33,127 bases of DNA from Clostridiales bacterium (GCA_012744355.1 JAAYHV010000146.1:1-33127); one strand, 5' to 3'. Counted from the first letter of the stretch, positions 1 to 7,617 are shown. Numbers and translations: made by a program. The notes: a model not told the origin generated them from the sequence alone.

Positions 1-197
1 CCTATGATTGCCACAGTTAAAGTTACTATGGCTGAAGCGTAGCTTACGTAAGCTGTAGAGTCATAATTAGCGACTCCTGCAGCCGAAGCCAGATTTTTGA
101 AATAGATCGGGATTATTGTGGTTGCAAGTAGCACGAAAGCTGAGTTGCCAACATCATACATAACCCAATGCCTCTCAAGTTTGTTGAGTTTGTTCAT
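1..197 (-). CDS. MFS transporter, UMF1-like (partial, N-terminus)
   Basis: This is the N-terminal 65 codons of a membrane transporter; the rest lies beyond the left edge. The product opens with a short basic stretch, then a W-V-M-Y-D-x-x-N-S-A-F motif leading into a hydrophobic helix. That motif is typical of the UMF1 (Atg22-like) branch of the major facilitator superfamily, where W..YD.aNSaF precedes the first membrane helix. The ATG at 195-197 follows an AAGGGGAA ribosome binding site. It lies 11 bases downstream of the phospholipase-like gene on the same strand, so the two are probably co-transcribed. The substrate is unknown. Family assignment rests on one motif and the position of the hydrophobic helix. 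Confidence 0.7.
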   Translation of the reverse strand, partial: MNKLNKLERHWVMYDVGNSAFVLLATTIIPIYFKNLASAAGVANYDSTAYVSYASAIVTLTVAII

Positions 198-208
198 AAA
201 TATTCCCC

Positions 209-1021
209 TTAATTAATTTTAACGCCATTGAAATTTAATTTGGTTATATCTGACAAGGGCTGATCATCACTTATGCAAGTAAGAAGGTAATCAAGCTCTT
301 TGTTAGTTTTATTTACAGTACGCGTTAATGCTTCAAAAAGTTCTCGGCTGGAATCTATGGATTTTGGGTTAGGCACACTTGTAACTATCATGCCACCGCG
401 TGATTCATATTGTTTAAAAGCTTTGAGTGCTTGCTTTGCAAAATTTCTTTTACTCGCACTTGAGCTAGTTAATATATTAAGTATGCGTTTCATCGAGGTG
501 ATAGAATAGCAAAGAGTTTTTGGTGTTGTTGTTTTGTAAAAAGGAGAAACGATTTTACCCAAAACTATATTTGATTGAACATGGGACAATTGATTGATTA
601 AGAGTGGGTCTTTTCCTTTAATTCTTATTATGTAACTGTCCAACTCCATCTCTACAGTCGAGTGGGACAAATCTTTCTTATTCATGTATTCATTTACAAG
701 AGGATGGCATGCATTATCAAGCATAAAGTGACACATAAAACCTAGTAAATAGCTTAGGTTTTCTGGTGAAGAATTTGATTTAACATAAGGTAAAACTCTA
801 TTAAAAAAGTCTTTACCTGCTGCACGATGGATTAAAGTTCCCTCAGTATTTATCGGGTTACGTTTATAGGGTTTATAAAAAAACAAAATATCAGGGCCGT
901 GTAGCCCTAACATAAAAGAGTCTATGGTATTAATATTTGTATTCACTATATTTTTGATTTCCTGTGAGGCGCTGCTAATAACTTTGGTACCAAAGTAGTA
1001 ATGTGCATAATGTGCTGGCAT
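209..1021 (-). CDS. Zinc-dependent phospholipase C-like protein
   Basis: A 270-residue protein of the zinc-dependent phospholipase C superfamily (the Bacillus cereus PC-PLC fold, S1/P1 nuclease relatives). The family's metal ligands can be placed in order: H4/H7 at the N-terminus, D44 in HGPD, H65, then H98, D102 and H106 in a G-F-M-C-H-F-M-L-D-N-A-C-H-P stretch, and H120 with E124. The H98-D102 and H120-E124 spacings of four match the classic enzyme. There is no signal peptide, unlike secreted PC-PLC, so it probably acts inside the cell and the true substrate is unknown. Its ATG has an AAGGAG site. A TTGTAT-17-TATAAT promoter lies at 1055-1083. The MFS gene follows 11 bases downstream. Confidence 0.8.
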   Translation of the reverse strand: MPAHYAHYYFGTKVISSASQEIKNIVNTNINTIDSFMLGLHGPDILFFYKPYKRNPINTEGTLIHRAAGKDFFNRVLPYVKSNSSPENLSYLLGFMCHFMLDNACHPLVNEYMNKKDLSHSTVEMELDSYIIRIKGKDPLLINQLSHVQSNIVLGKIVSPFYKTTTPKTLCYSITSMKRILNILTSSSASKRNFAKQALKAFKQYESRGGMIVTSVPNPKSIDSSRELFEALTRTVNKTNKELDYLLTCISDDQPLSDITKLNFNGVKIN

Positions 1022-1054
1022 GGTTAGTCTCCTTAACTTATATTTACTATTTAG

Positions 1055-1083
1055 ATTATAATATATTTACTTACTTAATACAA
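1055..1083 (-). promoter_or_regulatory. Promoter for the phospholipase-like gene
   Basis: On the minus strand, TTGTAT (1078-1083) and TATAAT (1055-1060) are separated by exactly 17 bases. The -35 abuts the U-run of the uraA terminator, so this operon starts directly after the previous one ends. Confidence 0.6.
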
Positions 1084-1120
1084 ATAAAAAAGAGAAGTGA
1101 AATATATACTTCACCTCTCC
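1084..1120 (-). terminator. Terminator of pyrR-uraA
   Basis: Inverted repeat 1092-1101 with 1110-1119 (10 bp including one wobble, 8-base loop). It is followed on the minus strand by a T-rich run at 1084-1091, just after the uraA stop. Confidence 0.8.
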
Positions 1121-1141
1121 AGATTATTACTAGCCTATATT

Positions 1142-2461
1142 TTATATCTTAAATGTCTGAAATTTTTCTTCTTCACCGGATTCATCAAATACATAATCAT
1201 TTCCAGGTAGCACTGCATTAGCAAATATGCCAACGATAGCTGCGATTGCTAATCCTGAAAGAGTGATAGTAGTGTCTAATACAGGAAACTCAACTCCGCC
1301 TGTAGATGTAAACCCTAAAGCGCATACTAATATTAGTGCAGCGATTATAGTGTTTCTTGTTTGTGAGAAGTCCACCTGATTTTCTACTACGTTTCTAATA
1401 CCTATAGCTGAAATCATTCCATATAGTATAAGTGATACGCCCCCTATTACTGCAACAGGAACAGTAGAAATAATAAATGCTACTTTAGGTATGAACGACA
1501 GCAGTACTGCAAAGATCGCAGCAATTCTAACAACTAATGGGTCATAAACCTTAGTTAAAGCTAATACTCCAGTATTTTCTCCATAAGTAGTATTGGCAGG
1601 ACCGCCAAATAAAGCAGACATGCAAGTAGCAAGACCATCGCCTAAAAGTGTGCGATTTAAACCTGGGTTTGCCAGGTAATTGTGTCCTGTGGTAGCGCCA
1701 ATTGCTGAGATATCTCCGATGTGCTCCATCATTGTAGCAAGAGCTATAGGCATGATTGTAATAATTGCGCTTACATCAAATTTTGCCATAGTAATTGGTG
1801 GAAGCCCAAAAGCGCTAGCTTGCTGGAAACCTGTATAGTCGATTTCTCCCATTATCATAGCGAATACGTAAGCAATAGTTACGCCTATAACGATAGGTAC
1901 AATCTTTGCCATTCCTTTACCCCACATGTTAAAGCCTATTATAGATATAAGTGCGATAAGAGCTAAGGTCCAGTTTGTTTGACAGTTTGAGATTGCAGAC
2001 GGTGCCAATATTAATCCGATAGATATAATGATAGGGCCAGTTACTACTGGTGGAAAAAATCTCATGATTTTTTTAACACCGAAAGCTTTAATCAGGCCTG
2101 CCATAAGAATGTATACAAGTCCTGCGGCTATTACGCCGCCACCAGCGTAGGGTAGCATTTCTACATTAGGTGTTCCGTCTATCATAGGCGCAACAGCAGC
2201 ATATCCTCCCAGAAAAGCAAATGATGAACCCAGAAAAGCGGGTACTTTGCCTTTTGTTAAAAGATGAAATAGCAGTGTACCTAATCCAGCCATTAGAAGA
2301 GTAGTTGAAATGCTTAACCCAGTAAGCAGTGGAACTAGGATAGTGGCACCAAACATTGCGAAAGTATGTTGCAGACCTAATATGATAGTTCTAGGCCATC
2401 CTAGCTTTCTAGCATCTGTAATTCCGTTTTCAAACATTTGTTCACGTTCTTTTTTCGTCAT
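1142..2461 (-). CDS. uraA: Uracil permease (NCS2 family)
   Basis: A 439-residue polytopic uracil:proton symporter of the nucleobase-ascorbate (NCS2) family that imports uracil for salvage. Hallmarks are L-G-L-Q-H-T-F-A-M-F-G-A near the N-terminus, the E-H-I-G-D motif mid-protein and the Y-G-E-N-T-G-V loop, with many hydrophobic segments between. I start at the ATG at 2459-2461 because GGAGG (2467-2471) sits five bases before it; an in-frame ATG nine codons earlier has no ribosome binding site. It lies 39 bases after pyrR and shares its leader, so expression should fall when UMP is plentiful. The order pyrR-permease fits the Firmicute salvage arrangement. The gene is sometimes called pyrP in this group. 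Confidence 0.92.
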   Translation of the reverse strand: MTKKEREQMFENGITDARKLGWPRTIILGLQHTFAMFGATILVPLLTGLSISTTLLMAGLGTLLFHLLTKGKVPAFLGSSFAFLGGYAAVAPMIDGTPNVEMLPYAGGGVIAAGLVYILMAGLIKAFGVKKIMRFFPPVVTGPIIISIGLILAPSAISNCQTNWTLALIALISIIGFNMWGKGMAKIVPIVIGVTIAYVFAMIMGEIDYTGFQQASAFGLPPITMAKFDVSAIITIMPIALATMMEHIGDISAIGATTGHNYLANPGLNRTLLGDGLATCMSALFGGPANTTYGENTGVLALTKVYDPLVVRIAAIFAVLLSFIPKVAFIISTVPVAVIGGVSLILYGMISAIGIRNVVENQVDFSQTRNTIIAALILVCALGFTSTGGVEFPVLDTTITLSGLAIAAIVGIFANAVLPGNDYVFDESGEEEKFQTFKI

Positions 2462-2500
2462 TTTTTCCTCCGTTTTCTGAAGGAACATCTAGAACTCAGG

Positions 2501-3100
<600 letters not shown>

Positions 3101-3136
3101 TTAACATAATATATTATGCCGATAATACGCAATCTT

Positions 3137-3156
3137 GTTAGCATCACAGTACTAAC
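3137..3156 (-). promoter_or_regulatory. PyrR binding loop (anti-antiterminator)
   Basis: The minus-strand RNA forms a 7-bp stem closing a CTGTGA hexaloop. Its core AGTACTGTGATGCT matches the PyrR binding consensus ARUCCNGNGAGGYU at 12 of 14 positions. The two deviations are the partners of one base pair (C-G in the consensus, A-U here), so pairing is kept. Location between the pyrR promoter and the attenuator fits. Confidence 0.8.
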
Positions 3157-3180
3157 TTAAAGATGTTCTTTTCGCTATTA

Positions 3181-3209
3181 ATTTTATAGTATATCTTTAC
3201 TTGTGTCAA
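3181..3209 (-). promoter_or_regulatory. Promoter of pyrR-uraA
   Basis: Minus strand TTGACA (3204-3209), 17-base spacer, TAAAAT (3181-3186). Its -35 region overlaps that of the divergent lysO promoter. Confidence 0.75.
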
Positions 3210-3224
3210 TAAGTTTAGTATAAT
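3196..3224 (+). promoter_or_regulatory. Promoter of the LysO-family gene
   Basis: TTTACT (3196-3201), 17-base spacer, perfect TATAAT (3219-3224). It overlaps the divergent pyrR promoter over 3196-3209, so the two may compete for polymerase. Confidence 0.6.
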
Positions 3225-3248
3225 TATAGTTAAATTTGTGAGGTGTTT

Positions 3249-4292
3249 ATGGAAACGTTATTGTTATATTATTCAGCTTTGATATTAGGATATTTTTTAG
3301 CATCGAAAGTCAGAAATATTAAGGAAAAATTCAATAAATTAGATCTAATATTTAATGCATTAATAGTGCTTCTTATATTTATAATGGGTATTAGGATGGG
3401 TAGCGATCAGAAGGTAATTTCTAATCTAGGAATGATAGGAATTGCTTCTCTTGTAATATCTATTTTTGTTATAGCTTTTTCAGTATTTTTCGTAACCTTA
3501 GCAAGAAAAGGGATGAGACTTGATAAGAAAGCTAATCCAGTTGTTAGTAAACAGGAAAATAAGCTATCTTACGATAAAATGGAGAATATAGAAGGTATTG
3601 AAGATTTTAAGCCTTCGGAAGACAGTTTAGCTGTTGAAGGCGGAAATAATCAAAAAGAATCAAATAATAATATATTAATGGTCATTATAGTAATGATACC
3701 TTTAGTCATAGGATTAGCGATAGGCTATTTTGTTGTAATACCTAGTACAATTAATGAAGAATTCTTTAATTCATTAACTGGAAATCTATTAATAGCCGGT
3801 GTTGCTTTATTACTTTTGGCGATTGGGTTTAGCCTTGGGTTAAGCGGCAATATTTTTGGTAGTCTAAAGAAGATGGGTTTAAAGTTTTTAATATTTCCCG
3901 TAGCAGCAATAGTAGGTTCATTGTTAGGAGGAGCCCTTTGTGGAATATTTCTTCCTATAACTATCCCGGAAGGATTGGCGATAGGAGCAGGGTTTGGATG
4001 GTATACGATGGCACCAACAATAATAACTGAAGCCGGGCACGTATATGCCGGTGCAATTTCATTTATGCATAATGTGATAAGGGAAATGGGTGGTATAGTA
4101 CTAATTCCATTTTTAGCAAATAAAATAGGCTATATAGAGGTTACAGCAATCCCTGGCGTATGCGCGATGGATATAGGGATGCCTATAATAGAAAAGTGTA
4201 CGAAAGAGGAAATGGTAGCATATTCATTTGGAATGGGTCTTATAATGAGCATGGCAACACCACTTCTGGTTCCTATTTTTATAAATTTATAG
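3249..4292 (+). CDS. lysO: LysO-family (DUF340) lysine exporter
   Basis: A 347-residue inner-membrane protein of the LysO/YbjE family, which exports lysine and toxic lysine analogues. The C-terminal half carries the family pattern: G-A-G-F-G-W-Y followed by I-T-E-A-G, a conserved R-E-M-G-G helix and A-M-D-x-x-M-P-I-I. The N-terminal three or so helices are separated from it by a charged, low-complexity linker of about 45 residues (roughly 95-140). That makes the protein longer than the usual 300 or so. The ATG at 3249 follows GAGG by five bases; a GTG two codons upstream overlaps that site and is less likely. It is monocistronic and ends in the shared terminator at 4297-4320. The substrate is inferred from family only. 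Confidence 0.8.
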   Translation: METLLLYYSALILGYFLASKVRNIKEKFNKLDLIFNALIVLLIFIMGIRMGSDQKVISNLGMIGIASLVISIFVIAFSVFFVTLARKGMRLDKKANPVVSKQENKLSYDKMENIEGIEDFKPSEDSLAVEGGNNQKESNNNILMVIIVMIPLVIGLAIGYFVVIPSTINEEFFNSLTGNLLIAGVALLLLAIGFSLGLSGNIFGSLKKMGLKFLIFPVAAIVGSLLGGALCGIFLPITIPEGLAIGAGFGWYTMAPTIITEAGHVYAGAISFMHNVIREMGGIVLIPFLANKIGYIEVTAIPGVCAMDIGMPIIEKCTKEEMVAYSFGMGLIMSMATPLLVPIFINL

Positions 4293-4296
4293 AAAT

Positions 4297-4320
4297 AAAA
4301 AAGCAAGGCATTAGCCTTGC
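4297..4320. terminator. Bidirectional terminator between lysO and lexA
   Basis: A perfect 7-bp inverted repeat (GCAAGGC 4303-4309 with GCCTTGC 4314-4320, 4-base loop). Six As at 4297-4302 give a strong U-run for minus-strand lexA. On the plus strand the tail (TAAAGTTTT) is weaker but probably also ends lysO. Confidence 0.8.
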
Positions 4321-4327
4321 TAAAGTT

Positions 4328-4966
4328 TTAATTAAAGTATCTAAAAACGCCTTTTACCTTGCCTATGATGGTTACATCATCAACTATGATTGGTTCCATT
4401 TCATCATTTTCTGGCTGCAATCTAAAGTGGTTGTTTTCTCTGTAGAAAGTCTTGACAGTTGCTTCACTTTCGAAATTTTCAATCATAGCAACTACAATTT
4501 CTCCATTGCTAGCAGTATCGTTTTTTTCCACTAATATATAGTCACCGTTATTAATCCCTACCTTTATCATGCTATCTCCGTGAACAGTCAGCATGAAGTT
4601 CGTTCCACCGCTTACAAATCTAGCAGGAAGTGGAAAAGAATCTTCAATATTTTCACTAGCAAGGATAGGAATGCCGGCCGCGACTCTTCCAAGTATAGGA
4701 ACATTTATAATTTCTTCATTGCGTGTATTTTGATTTGATATCGTAGTACTTTTTTCTTCAACCAACTTTAAAGCTCTCGGTTTACTCGGATCTTTAATAA
4801 GTAGGCCAGAATCTATCAATGATTTAATATCACTATGTACGGTAGATGTAGATTTGATATTAAGTGCAGAGCCTATTTCTCGTACAGTAGGAGGGTAACC
4901 TTTAATATCTATGGTCTCTCTCATGTATTTTAATATAGCCTCTTGCCTGTGCTTACTTTTTTTCAT
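4328..4966 (-). CDS. lexA: LexA SOS repressor
   Basis: A 212-residue SOS repressor. The N-terminal winged helix (about 1-68) has the family's G-Y-P-P-T-V-R-E-I recognition region. The C-terminal S24 autoprotease has the cleavage pair A97-G98, nucleophile S132 in H-G-D-S-M and general-base K172 in A-T-V-K-T. RecA-stimulated self-cleavage is therefore expected. I use the ATG at 4964-4966, which a GGGAG site precedes at ten bases; an earlier in-frame ATG (4987) has no ribosome binding site. A LexA box overlaps its own -35, which predicts autorepression. It lies divergent from the infC leader. The S-K spacing is a couple of residues longer than in Bacillus LexA. Confidence 0.95.
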   Translation of the reverse strand: MKKSKHRQEAILKYMRETIDIKGYPPTVREIGSALNIKSTSTVHSDIKSLIDSGLLIKDPSKPRALKLVEEKSTTISNQNTRNEEIINVPILGRVAAGIPILASENIEDSFPLPARFVSGGTNFMLTVHGDSMIKVGINNGDYILVEKNDTASNGEIVVAMIENFESEATVKTFYRENNHFRLQPENDEMEPIIVDDVTIIGKVKGVFRYFN

Positions 4967-4998
4967 AACATTACATCTCCCTTTCATATATTACGATA

Positions 4999-5027
4999 AG
5001 TATAGCATAAAGAAAAAAAATTGTAAA
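4999..5027 (-). promoter_or_regulatory. Promoter of lexA
   Basis: Minus strand TTTACA (5022-5027), 17-base spacer, TATACT (4999-5004). The LexA box covers the -35. Confidence 0.75.
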
Positions 5028-5036
5028 CACATGTTC
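5025..5036 (-). promoter_or_regulatory. LexA (DinR) box
   Basis: Minus strand GAAC-ATGT-GTTT, one mismatch from the Gram-positive consensus GAACnnnnGTTC, overlapping the lexA -35 element. This is the standard autoregulatory position. Confidence 0.75.
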
Positions 5037-5059
5037 ACAATTTAATTCCACAAAAGATA

Positions 5060-5088
5060 TTGACAAATAAACATTTTAATAGTATACT
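5060..5088 (+). promoter_or_regulatory. Promoter of infC-rpmI-rplT
   Basis: Perfect TTGACA (5060-5065), 17-base spacer, TATACT (5083-5088). A transcript from here would carry a leader of about 125 bases before infC. Confidence 0.85.
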
Positions 5089-5218
5089 TTCTTAAGTTGA
5101 AGAAGAAGTTATCCGCTTCTCACCTTTCCGACTAACGTTGGCTGGGTTAATACGGTGAATGCCTGGATGTTTGCGGATACTTTGTATCCGTTTTTTTAAT
5201 ATTAGGAGGTGTAGTACA
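5089..5218 (+). ncRNA. L20-type ribosomal leader with attenuator
   Basis: This untranslated leader ends in a strong terminator: CGGATAC 5174-5180, 3-base loop, GTATCCG 5184-5190, then seven Ts. An upstream segment TATCCGC (5110-5116) is exactly complementary to GCGGATA (5173-5179), so it can form an antiterminator. That segment is itself the loop of a local AGAAG/CTTCT hairpin (5104-5120). Position before infC-rpmI-rplT matches the known Firmicute L20 leader, in which excess L20 binds a mimic of its 23S rRNA site and drives termination. Class assignment is by position and architecture, not by a covariance search. Confidence 0.75.
5174..5197 (+). terminator. Attenuator terminator of the infC leader
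   Basis: A 7-bp perfect GC-containing stem with a 3-base loop and seven Ts, located 21 bases before the infC start. It is a conditional terminator rather than an operon end. Confidence 0.85.
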
Positions 5219-5737
5219 ATTAGCAAGGAATGTCTGATAAACGAGCAAATTCGTGAAAAAGAACTAAGAGTTATTGATGATCAAGGGACTATGATGGGTG
5301 TTATAGGCCGAAGCGAAGCTTTGGAATTGGCTGAAGAGAGAAAACTAGATTTAGTTAATGTATCTCCAAACGCAAATCCACCTGTATGTAAAATACTTGA
5401 TTATGGTAAATATCGTTATGAAATTCAAAAGAGAGAAAAAGAAGCTAAGAAGAAACAAAAAACTGTGCAAGTAAAAGAAATAAGGCTTAGTACATTTATA
5501 GAAGAACACGATATTATGGTAAAGGCAAAGACTGCTAATAAATTCCTCAAAGAAGGAGATAAGGTTAAGGTTAGCCTAAGATTCAGAGGAAGAGAAAGAG
5601 ATCATACAGCAAAGGGAAGAGACGTGATGAACCGTTTTGCGGATGCAGTTTCTGAATACGGTGTTGTTGAAAAGAGAGCAAAATTTGAAGGCAGAAGCCT
5701 TACTATGTTTTTGGCACCTAAAGCAGAAAATAAATAA
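5219..5737 (+). CDS. infC: Translation initiation factor IF-3
   Basis: A 172-residue IF-3, which binds the 30S subunit, checks the start codon-initiator tRNA pairing and blocks 50S joining. The N-terminal domain starts I-N-E-Q-I-R-E-K-E and carries V-S-P-N-A-N-P-P-V-C-K-I-L-D-Y-G-K. The C-terminal domain has K-V-S-L-R-F-R-G-R-E. The start is the rare ATT at 5219-5221: it follows AGGAGG (5204-5209) at normal spacing, and family homology begins there. An upstream in-frame ATG (5159) lies inside the leader, before the attenuator, and would add residues unlike the family. AUU starts let IF-3 repress its own translation, as known in other bacteria. First gene of infC-rpmI-rplT. Confidence 0.95.
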   Translation: MSKECLINEQIREKELRVIDDQGTMMGVIGRSEALELAEERKLDLVNVSPNANPPVCKILDYGKYRYEIQKREKEAKKKQKTVQVKEIRLSTFIEEHDIMVKAKTANKFLKEGDKVKVSLRFRGRERDHTAKGRDVMNRFADAVSEYGVVEKRAKFEGRSLTMFLAPKAENK

Positions 5738-5761
5738 TCAATATATAGAAGGAGATTTGTA

Positions 5762-5959
5762 ATGGCTAATAAAATGAAGTCGCATAGAGGCGCATGCAAA
5801 AGAATGAAGATAACTGGTAGCGGAAAAATAAAGAGAAATAAGGCGTTTAAAGGTCATATTTTAACTAAGAAGACTGCGAAAAGAAAAAGAGGTCTTCGTA
5901 AATCAACAGTTTTAACATCAGCAGATACTAAGCGTATGCTTAGATCGATGGCGAAATAG
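5762..5959 (+). CDS. rpmI: 50S ribosomal protein L35
   Basis: A 65-residue, very basic L35 of normal length. It shows the family pattern [10 protein letters not shown] near the start and K-R-K-R-G-L-R-K in the second half. The ATG has an AGAAGGAGA site. It lies 24 bases after infC and 20 before rplT, in the conserved order, and is expected to be co-regulated through the upstream L20 leader. Confidence 0.96.
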   Translation: MANKMKSHRGACKRMKITGSGKIKRNKAFKGHILTKKTAKRKRGLRKSTVLTSADTKRMLRSMAK

Positions 5960-5979
5960 TATTGGGGAGGGAATAAGAT

Positions 5980-6336
5980 ATGGCAAGAGTAAAAAAAGGT
6001 GTTAACGCACATAAAAGACATAAGAAAGTATTAAAGCAAGCAAAAGGTTTCTACGGTTTAAAGAGCAAGGTTTTCAGAGCTGCTAATCCAGCAGTAATGA
6101 GAAGTTTAAGATCTGCTTATGTTGGTAGAAAAAACAAAAAGAGAGAATACAGAAGATTGTGGATAGCAAGAATAAATGCTGGAGCAAGAAATAACGGCTT
6201 ATCATATAGTAAGCTTATGAATGGACTTAAAATATCAGGTATAGAAATGAACAGAAAAATGCTTTCTGAAATGGCTATATATGATGAAAAAGGATTTGCT
6301 CAAATTTGCGCAACTGCAAAATCAGCAATTAAATAG
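5980..6336 (+). CDS. rplT: 50S ribosomal protein L20
   Basis: A 118-residue L20 of standard length, essential early in 50S assembly through 23S rRNA binding. The basic N-terminal arm ([15 protein letters not shown]) and the central [13 protein letters not shown] motif are diagnostic. GGGGAGGG precedes the ATG. It is the last gene of the operon and probably the feedback regulator acting on the leader at 5089-5218. A strong terminator follows at 6346. Confidence 0.97.
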   Translation: MARVKKGVNAHKRHKKVLKQAKGFYGLKSKVFRAANPAVMRSLRSAYVGRKNKKREYRRLWIARINAGARNNGLSYSKLMNGLKISGIEMNRKMLSEMAIYDEKGFAQICATAKSAIK

Positions 6337-6345
6337 TAATTTTCA

Positions 6346-6380
6346 AAAGACTCAGATTCATTTGGGTCTTTTTATTTTTT
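6346..6380 (+). terminator. Terminator of infC-rpmI-rplT
   Basis: AAAGACTC (6346-6353) pairs with GGGTCTTT (6364-6371, one wobble), followed by a T-rich tail. From here to the Lrp gene (about 190 bases) I see nothing else except the weak hairpin at 6533-6562. Confidence 0.85.
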
Positions 6381-6532
6381 TGCAAAAACTTTAAATGTTG
6401 AGAAACCATTTTACTGGTTACCCAGCGTTTAGTATAAAACCTTAATAGATTGAAAAGAATGAAGCATTTATGTGATTAGATATAAGTAGAAATAAGGCGA
6501 AAGAATATTTATGTATTGATAAAAGAATGAAA

Positions 6533-6562
6533 TTATTGGTTATACTTCACTTTAGCCAATAA
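6533..6562 (-). terminator. Possible terminator of the Lrp-type gene
   Basis: TTATTGG/CCAATAA inverted repeat (7 bp, 16-base loop) about ten bases after the minus-strand stop, followed by a short TTTCATT tail. The stem is AT-rich, so it is weak. Confidence 0.4.
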
Positions 6563-6570
6563 GCAGATTA

Positions 6571-6999
6571 TCATTTTAATATTTCATTGCTAAATAAAGT
6601 ATCTAGTATAATTGATGTTTGAGTCGTACCAAAGAAGTTAAGCTTATTTAAAAGCTTAGAGAGCTCTGCGGAATCTCGTGCAATGACATGGAGCATAGCA
6701 TTATATGGACCAATTATATGATGGTGGGTAATAATTAGCTCTTCTTCTCTACAAAAATTGCAGAAGCTTTCGTACTTTTTCTGATTAACGTCGACTGATA
6801 TCAGCGCTGTTATTGTCATTCCGAACTTTTCGAAATTAATAGATGTGTAGTATCCTTCAATAACCTTGCTGTCTGTCATTTTGCGAATTCTTTCCATAAC
6901 AGCGGGGCTAGTTAGATTAACAGCTGCGCCAATATCCTTTAAAGTAGCTTTACAATTGTTTTGTAAAATCTTTAATATTTTAATATCCGTGTTATCCAT
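6571..6999 (-). CDS. Lrp/AsnC family transcriptional regulator
   Basis: A 142-residue feast/famine regulator. The N-terminal helix-turn-helix (about 1-50) opens with D-x-T-D-I-K-I-L-K-I-L-Q-N-N-x-x-x-T and includes S-P-A-V-M-E-R-I-R-K-M. The C-terminal RAM domain (about 65-140) is the amino acid-binding, oligomerising half. The ATG follows a GGGGGAGG site. The target genes and effector cannot be read from the window: neither neighbour is an amino acid gene and it stands alone. A near-consensus promoter lies at 7040-7068. Confidence 0.88.
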   Translation of the reverse strand: MDNTDIKILKILQNNCKATLKDIGAAVNLTSPAVMERIRKMTDSKVIEGYYTSINFEKFGMTITALISVDVNQKKYESFCNFCREEELIITHHHIIGPYNAMLHVIARDSAELSKLLNKLNFFGTTQTSIILDTLFSNEILK

Positions 7000-7039
7000 G
7001 AGGCCTCCCCCTAATAAAATTAAGTTTTAACATAAATTA

Positions 7040-7068
7040 ATTTTAATATATTAAGTAACCACTGTCAA
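7040..7068 (-). promoter_or_regulatory. Promoter of the Lrp-type gene
   Basis: Minus strand TTGACA (7063-7068), 17-base spacer, TAAAAT (7040-7045). Confidence 0.75.
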
Positions 7069-7145
7069 TCTTTTAATATGCACCATGTGAAAATATTGTA
7101 ACTAGTAATATAATCTAGTAGTAATAAGCAGGTGTTGACTTGTTT

Positions 7146-7232
7146 ATGCGTTCTCTCTGGTGCGACTTTGTTGAATCTAATCATCCCAAAAAGATTTATC
7201 AAGTTGCCCAACAAAATCTAAACCGAGCTTAG
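7146..7232 (+). pseudogene. 28-codon orphan frame, possible gene remnant
   Basis: A 28-codon frame from ATG 7146. Its peptide looks protein-like (starts M-R-S-L-W-C-D-F-V-E, contains N-H-P-K-K-I-Y-Q) but I do not recognise it. The frame is closed upstream by four stop codons in a row and has no ribosome binding site. Its stop lies in the loop of the terminator at 7220-7247. It could be the 3' end of a decayed gene, a leader peptide, or chance. The rest of the 460-base gap between 7000 and 7461 holds only promoter elements. Confidence 0.2.
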
Positions 7233-7247
7233 CAGTTCGGTTTTCTT
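7220..7247 (+). terminator. Terminator-like hairpin
   Basis: AAACCGA (7220-7226) pairs with TCGGTTT (7237-7243), followed by TCTTATT. A plus-strand transcript from a TATAAT at 7109-7114 would end here after about 125 bases, a size that would suit a small RNA. The -35 for that promoter is poor. Confidence 0.5.
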
Positions 7248-7330
7248 ATTGTATGAGTTAGAAAGTATTCTATAATTTCAATAATAACTATGAATGAACT
7301 GTGAAATGACAAAATCTTGGGAAATAGTAT

Positions 7331-7359
7331 TTGTCAGTTTCATTACTATATGATAAAAT
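7331..7359 (+). promoter_or_regulatory. Promoter for the 51-residue membrane protein
   Basis: TTGTCA (7331-7336), 17-base spacer, TAAAAT (7354-7359), about 100 bases before the gene. Confidence 0.5.
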
Positions 7360-7461
7360 AATATCAATAATTATATAATTCACATTTTCAAATATTGCAA
7401 CTATGTGAGTTAAGCAATATAAAACTATTATATAGAAATCTGGATGTATTTGGAGGTAGAT

Positions 7462-7617
7462 TTGAAAAGAAGATTAGAATTAATGGGTTGGATATCATTC
7501 GCGACAGGAAGTTTGTTTTTTTTATTTGATAATATAAGGCAATTGAACATTATTGGCTCCATTGGAAGTGCAATTTTTTTTGTGGGTTGTATGTTTTTTA
7601 TGATTAGCGAAAAATAA
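7462..7617 (+). CDS. Small two-helix membrane protein (51 aa)
   Basis: A 51-residue protein too short for usual gene finders. A TTG start follows GGAGG (7452-7456) by five bases. After a basic L-K-R-R-L-E start come two hydrophobic segments (about residues 9-22 and 30-47), each with a Gly-Ser turn (A-T-G-S-L-F-F-L-F, then I-G-S-I-G-S-A-I-F-F-V-G), joined by D-N-I-R-Q-L-N. The doubled G-S-x-x-F-x pattern resembles YrhK-type small membrane proteins, but the likeness is loose. It has its own upstream promoter. No function can be given. The ribosome binding site and clean membrane pattern make it more likely real than not. Confidence 0.55.
   Translation: MKRRLELMGWISFATGSLFFLFDNIRQLNIIGSIGSAIFFVGCMFFMISEK

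Noticed and set aside
2462..2488. Upstream ATG for uraA (adds nine residues)
   Set aside because: It has no ribosome binding site, while the ATG at 2461 has GGAGG at five bases; the extension is also absent from the family pattern.
5159..5218. ATG-started, longer IF-3
   Set aside because: It spans the attenuator hairpin and adds a non-family, Cys-rich stretch. The ATT at 5219 has the ribosome binding site.
7140..7220. Transposase or insertion sequence fragment
   Set aside because: I looked at both strands for transposase-like peptides and flanking inverted or direct repeats and found none convincing.
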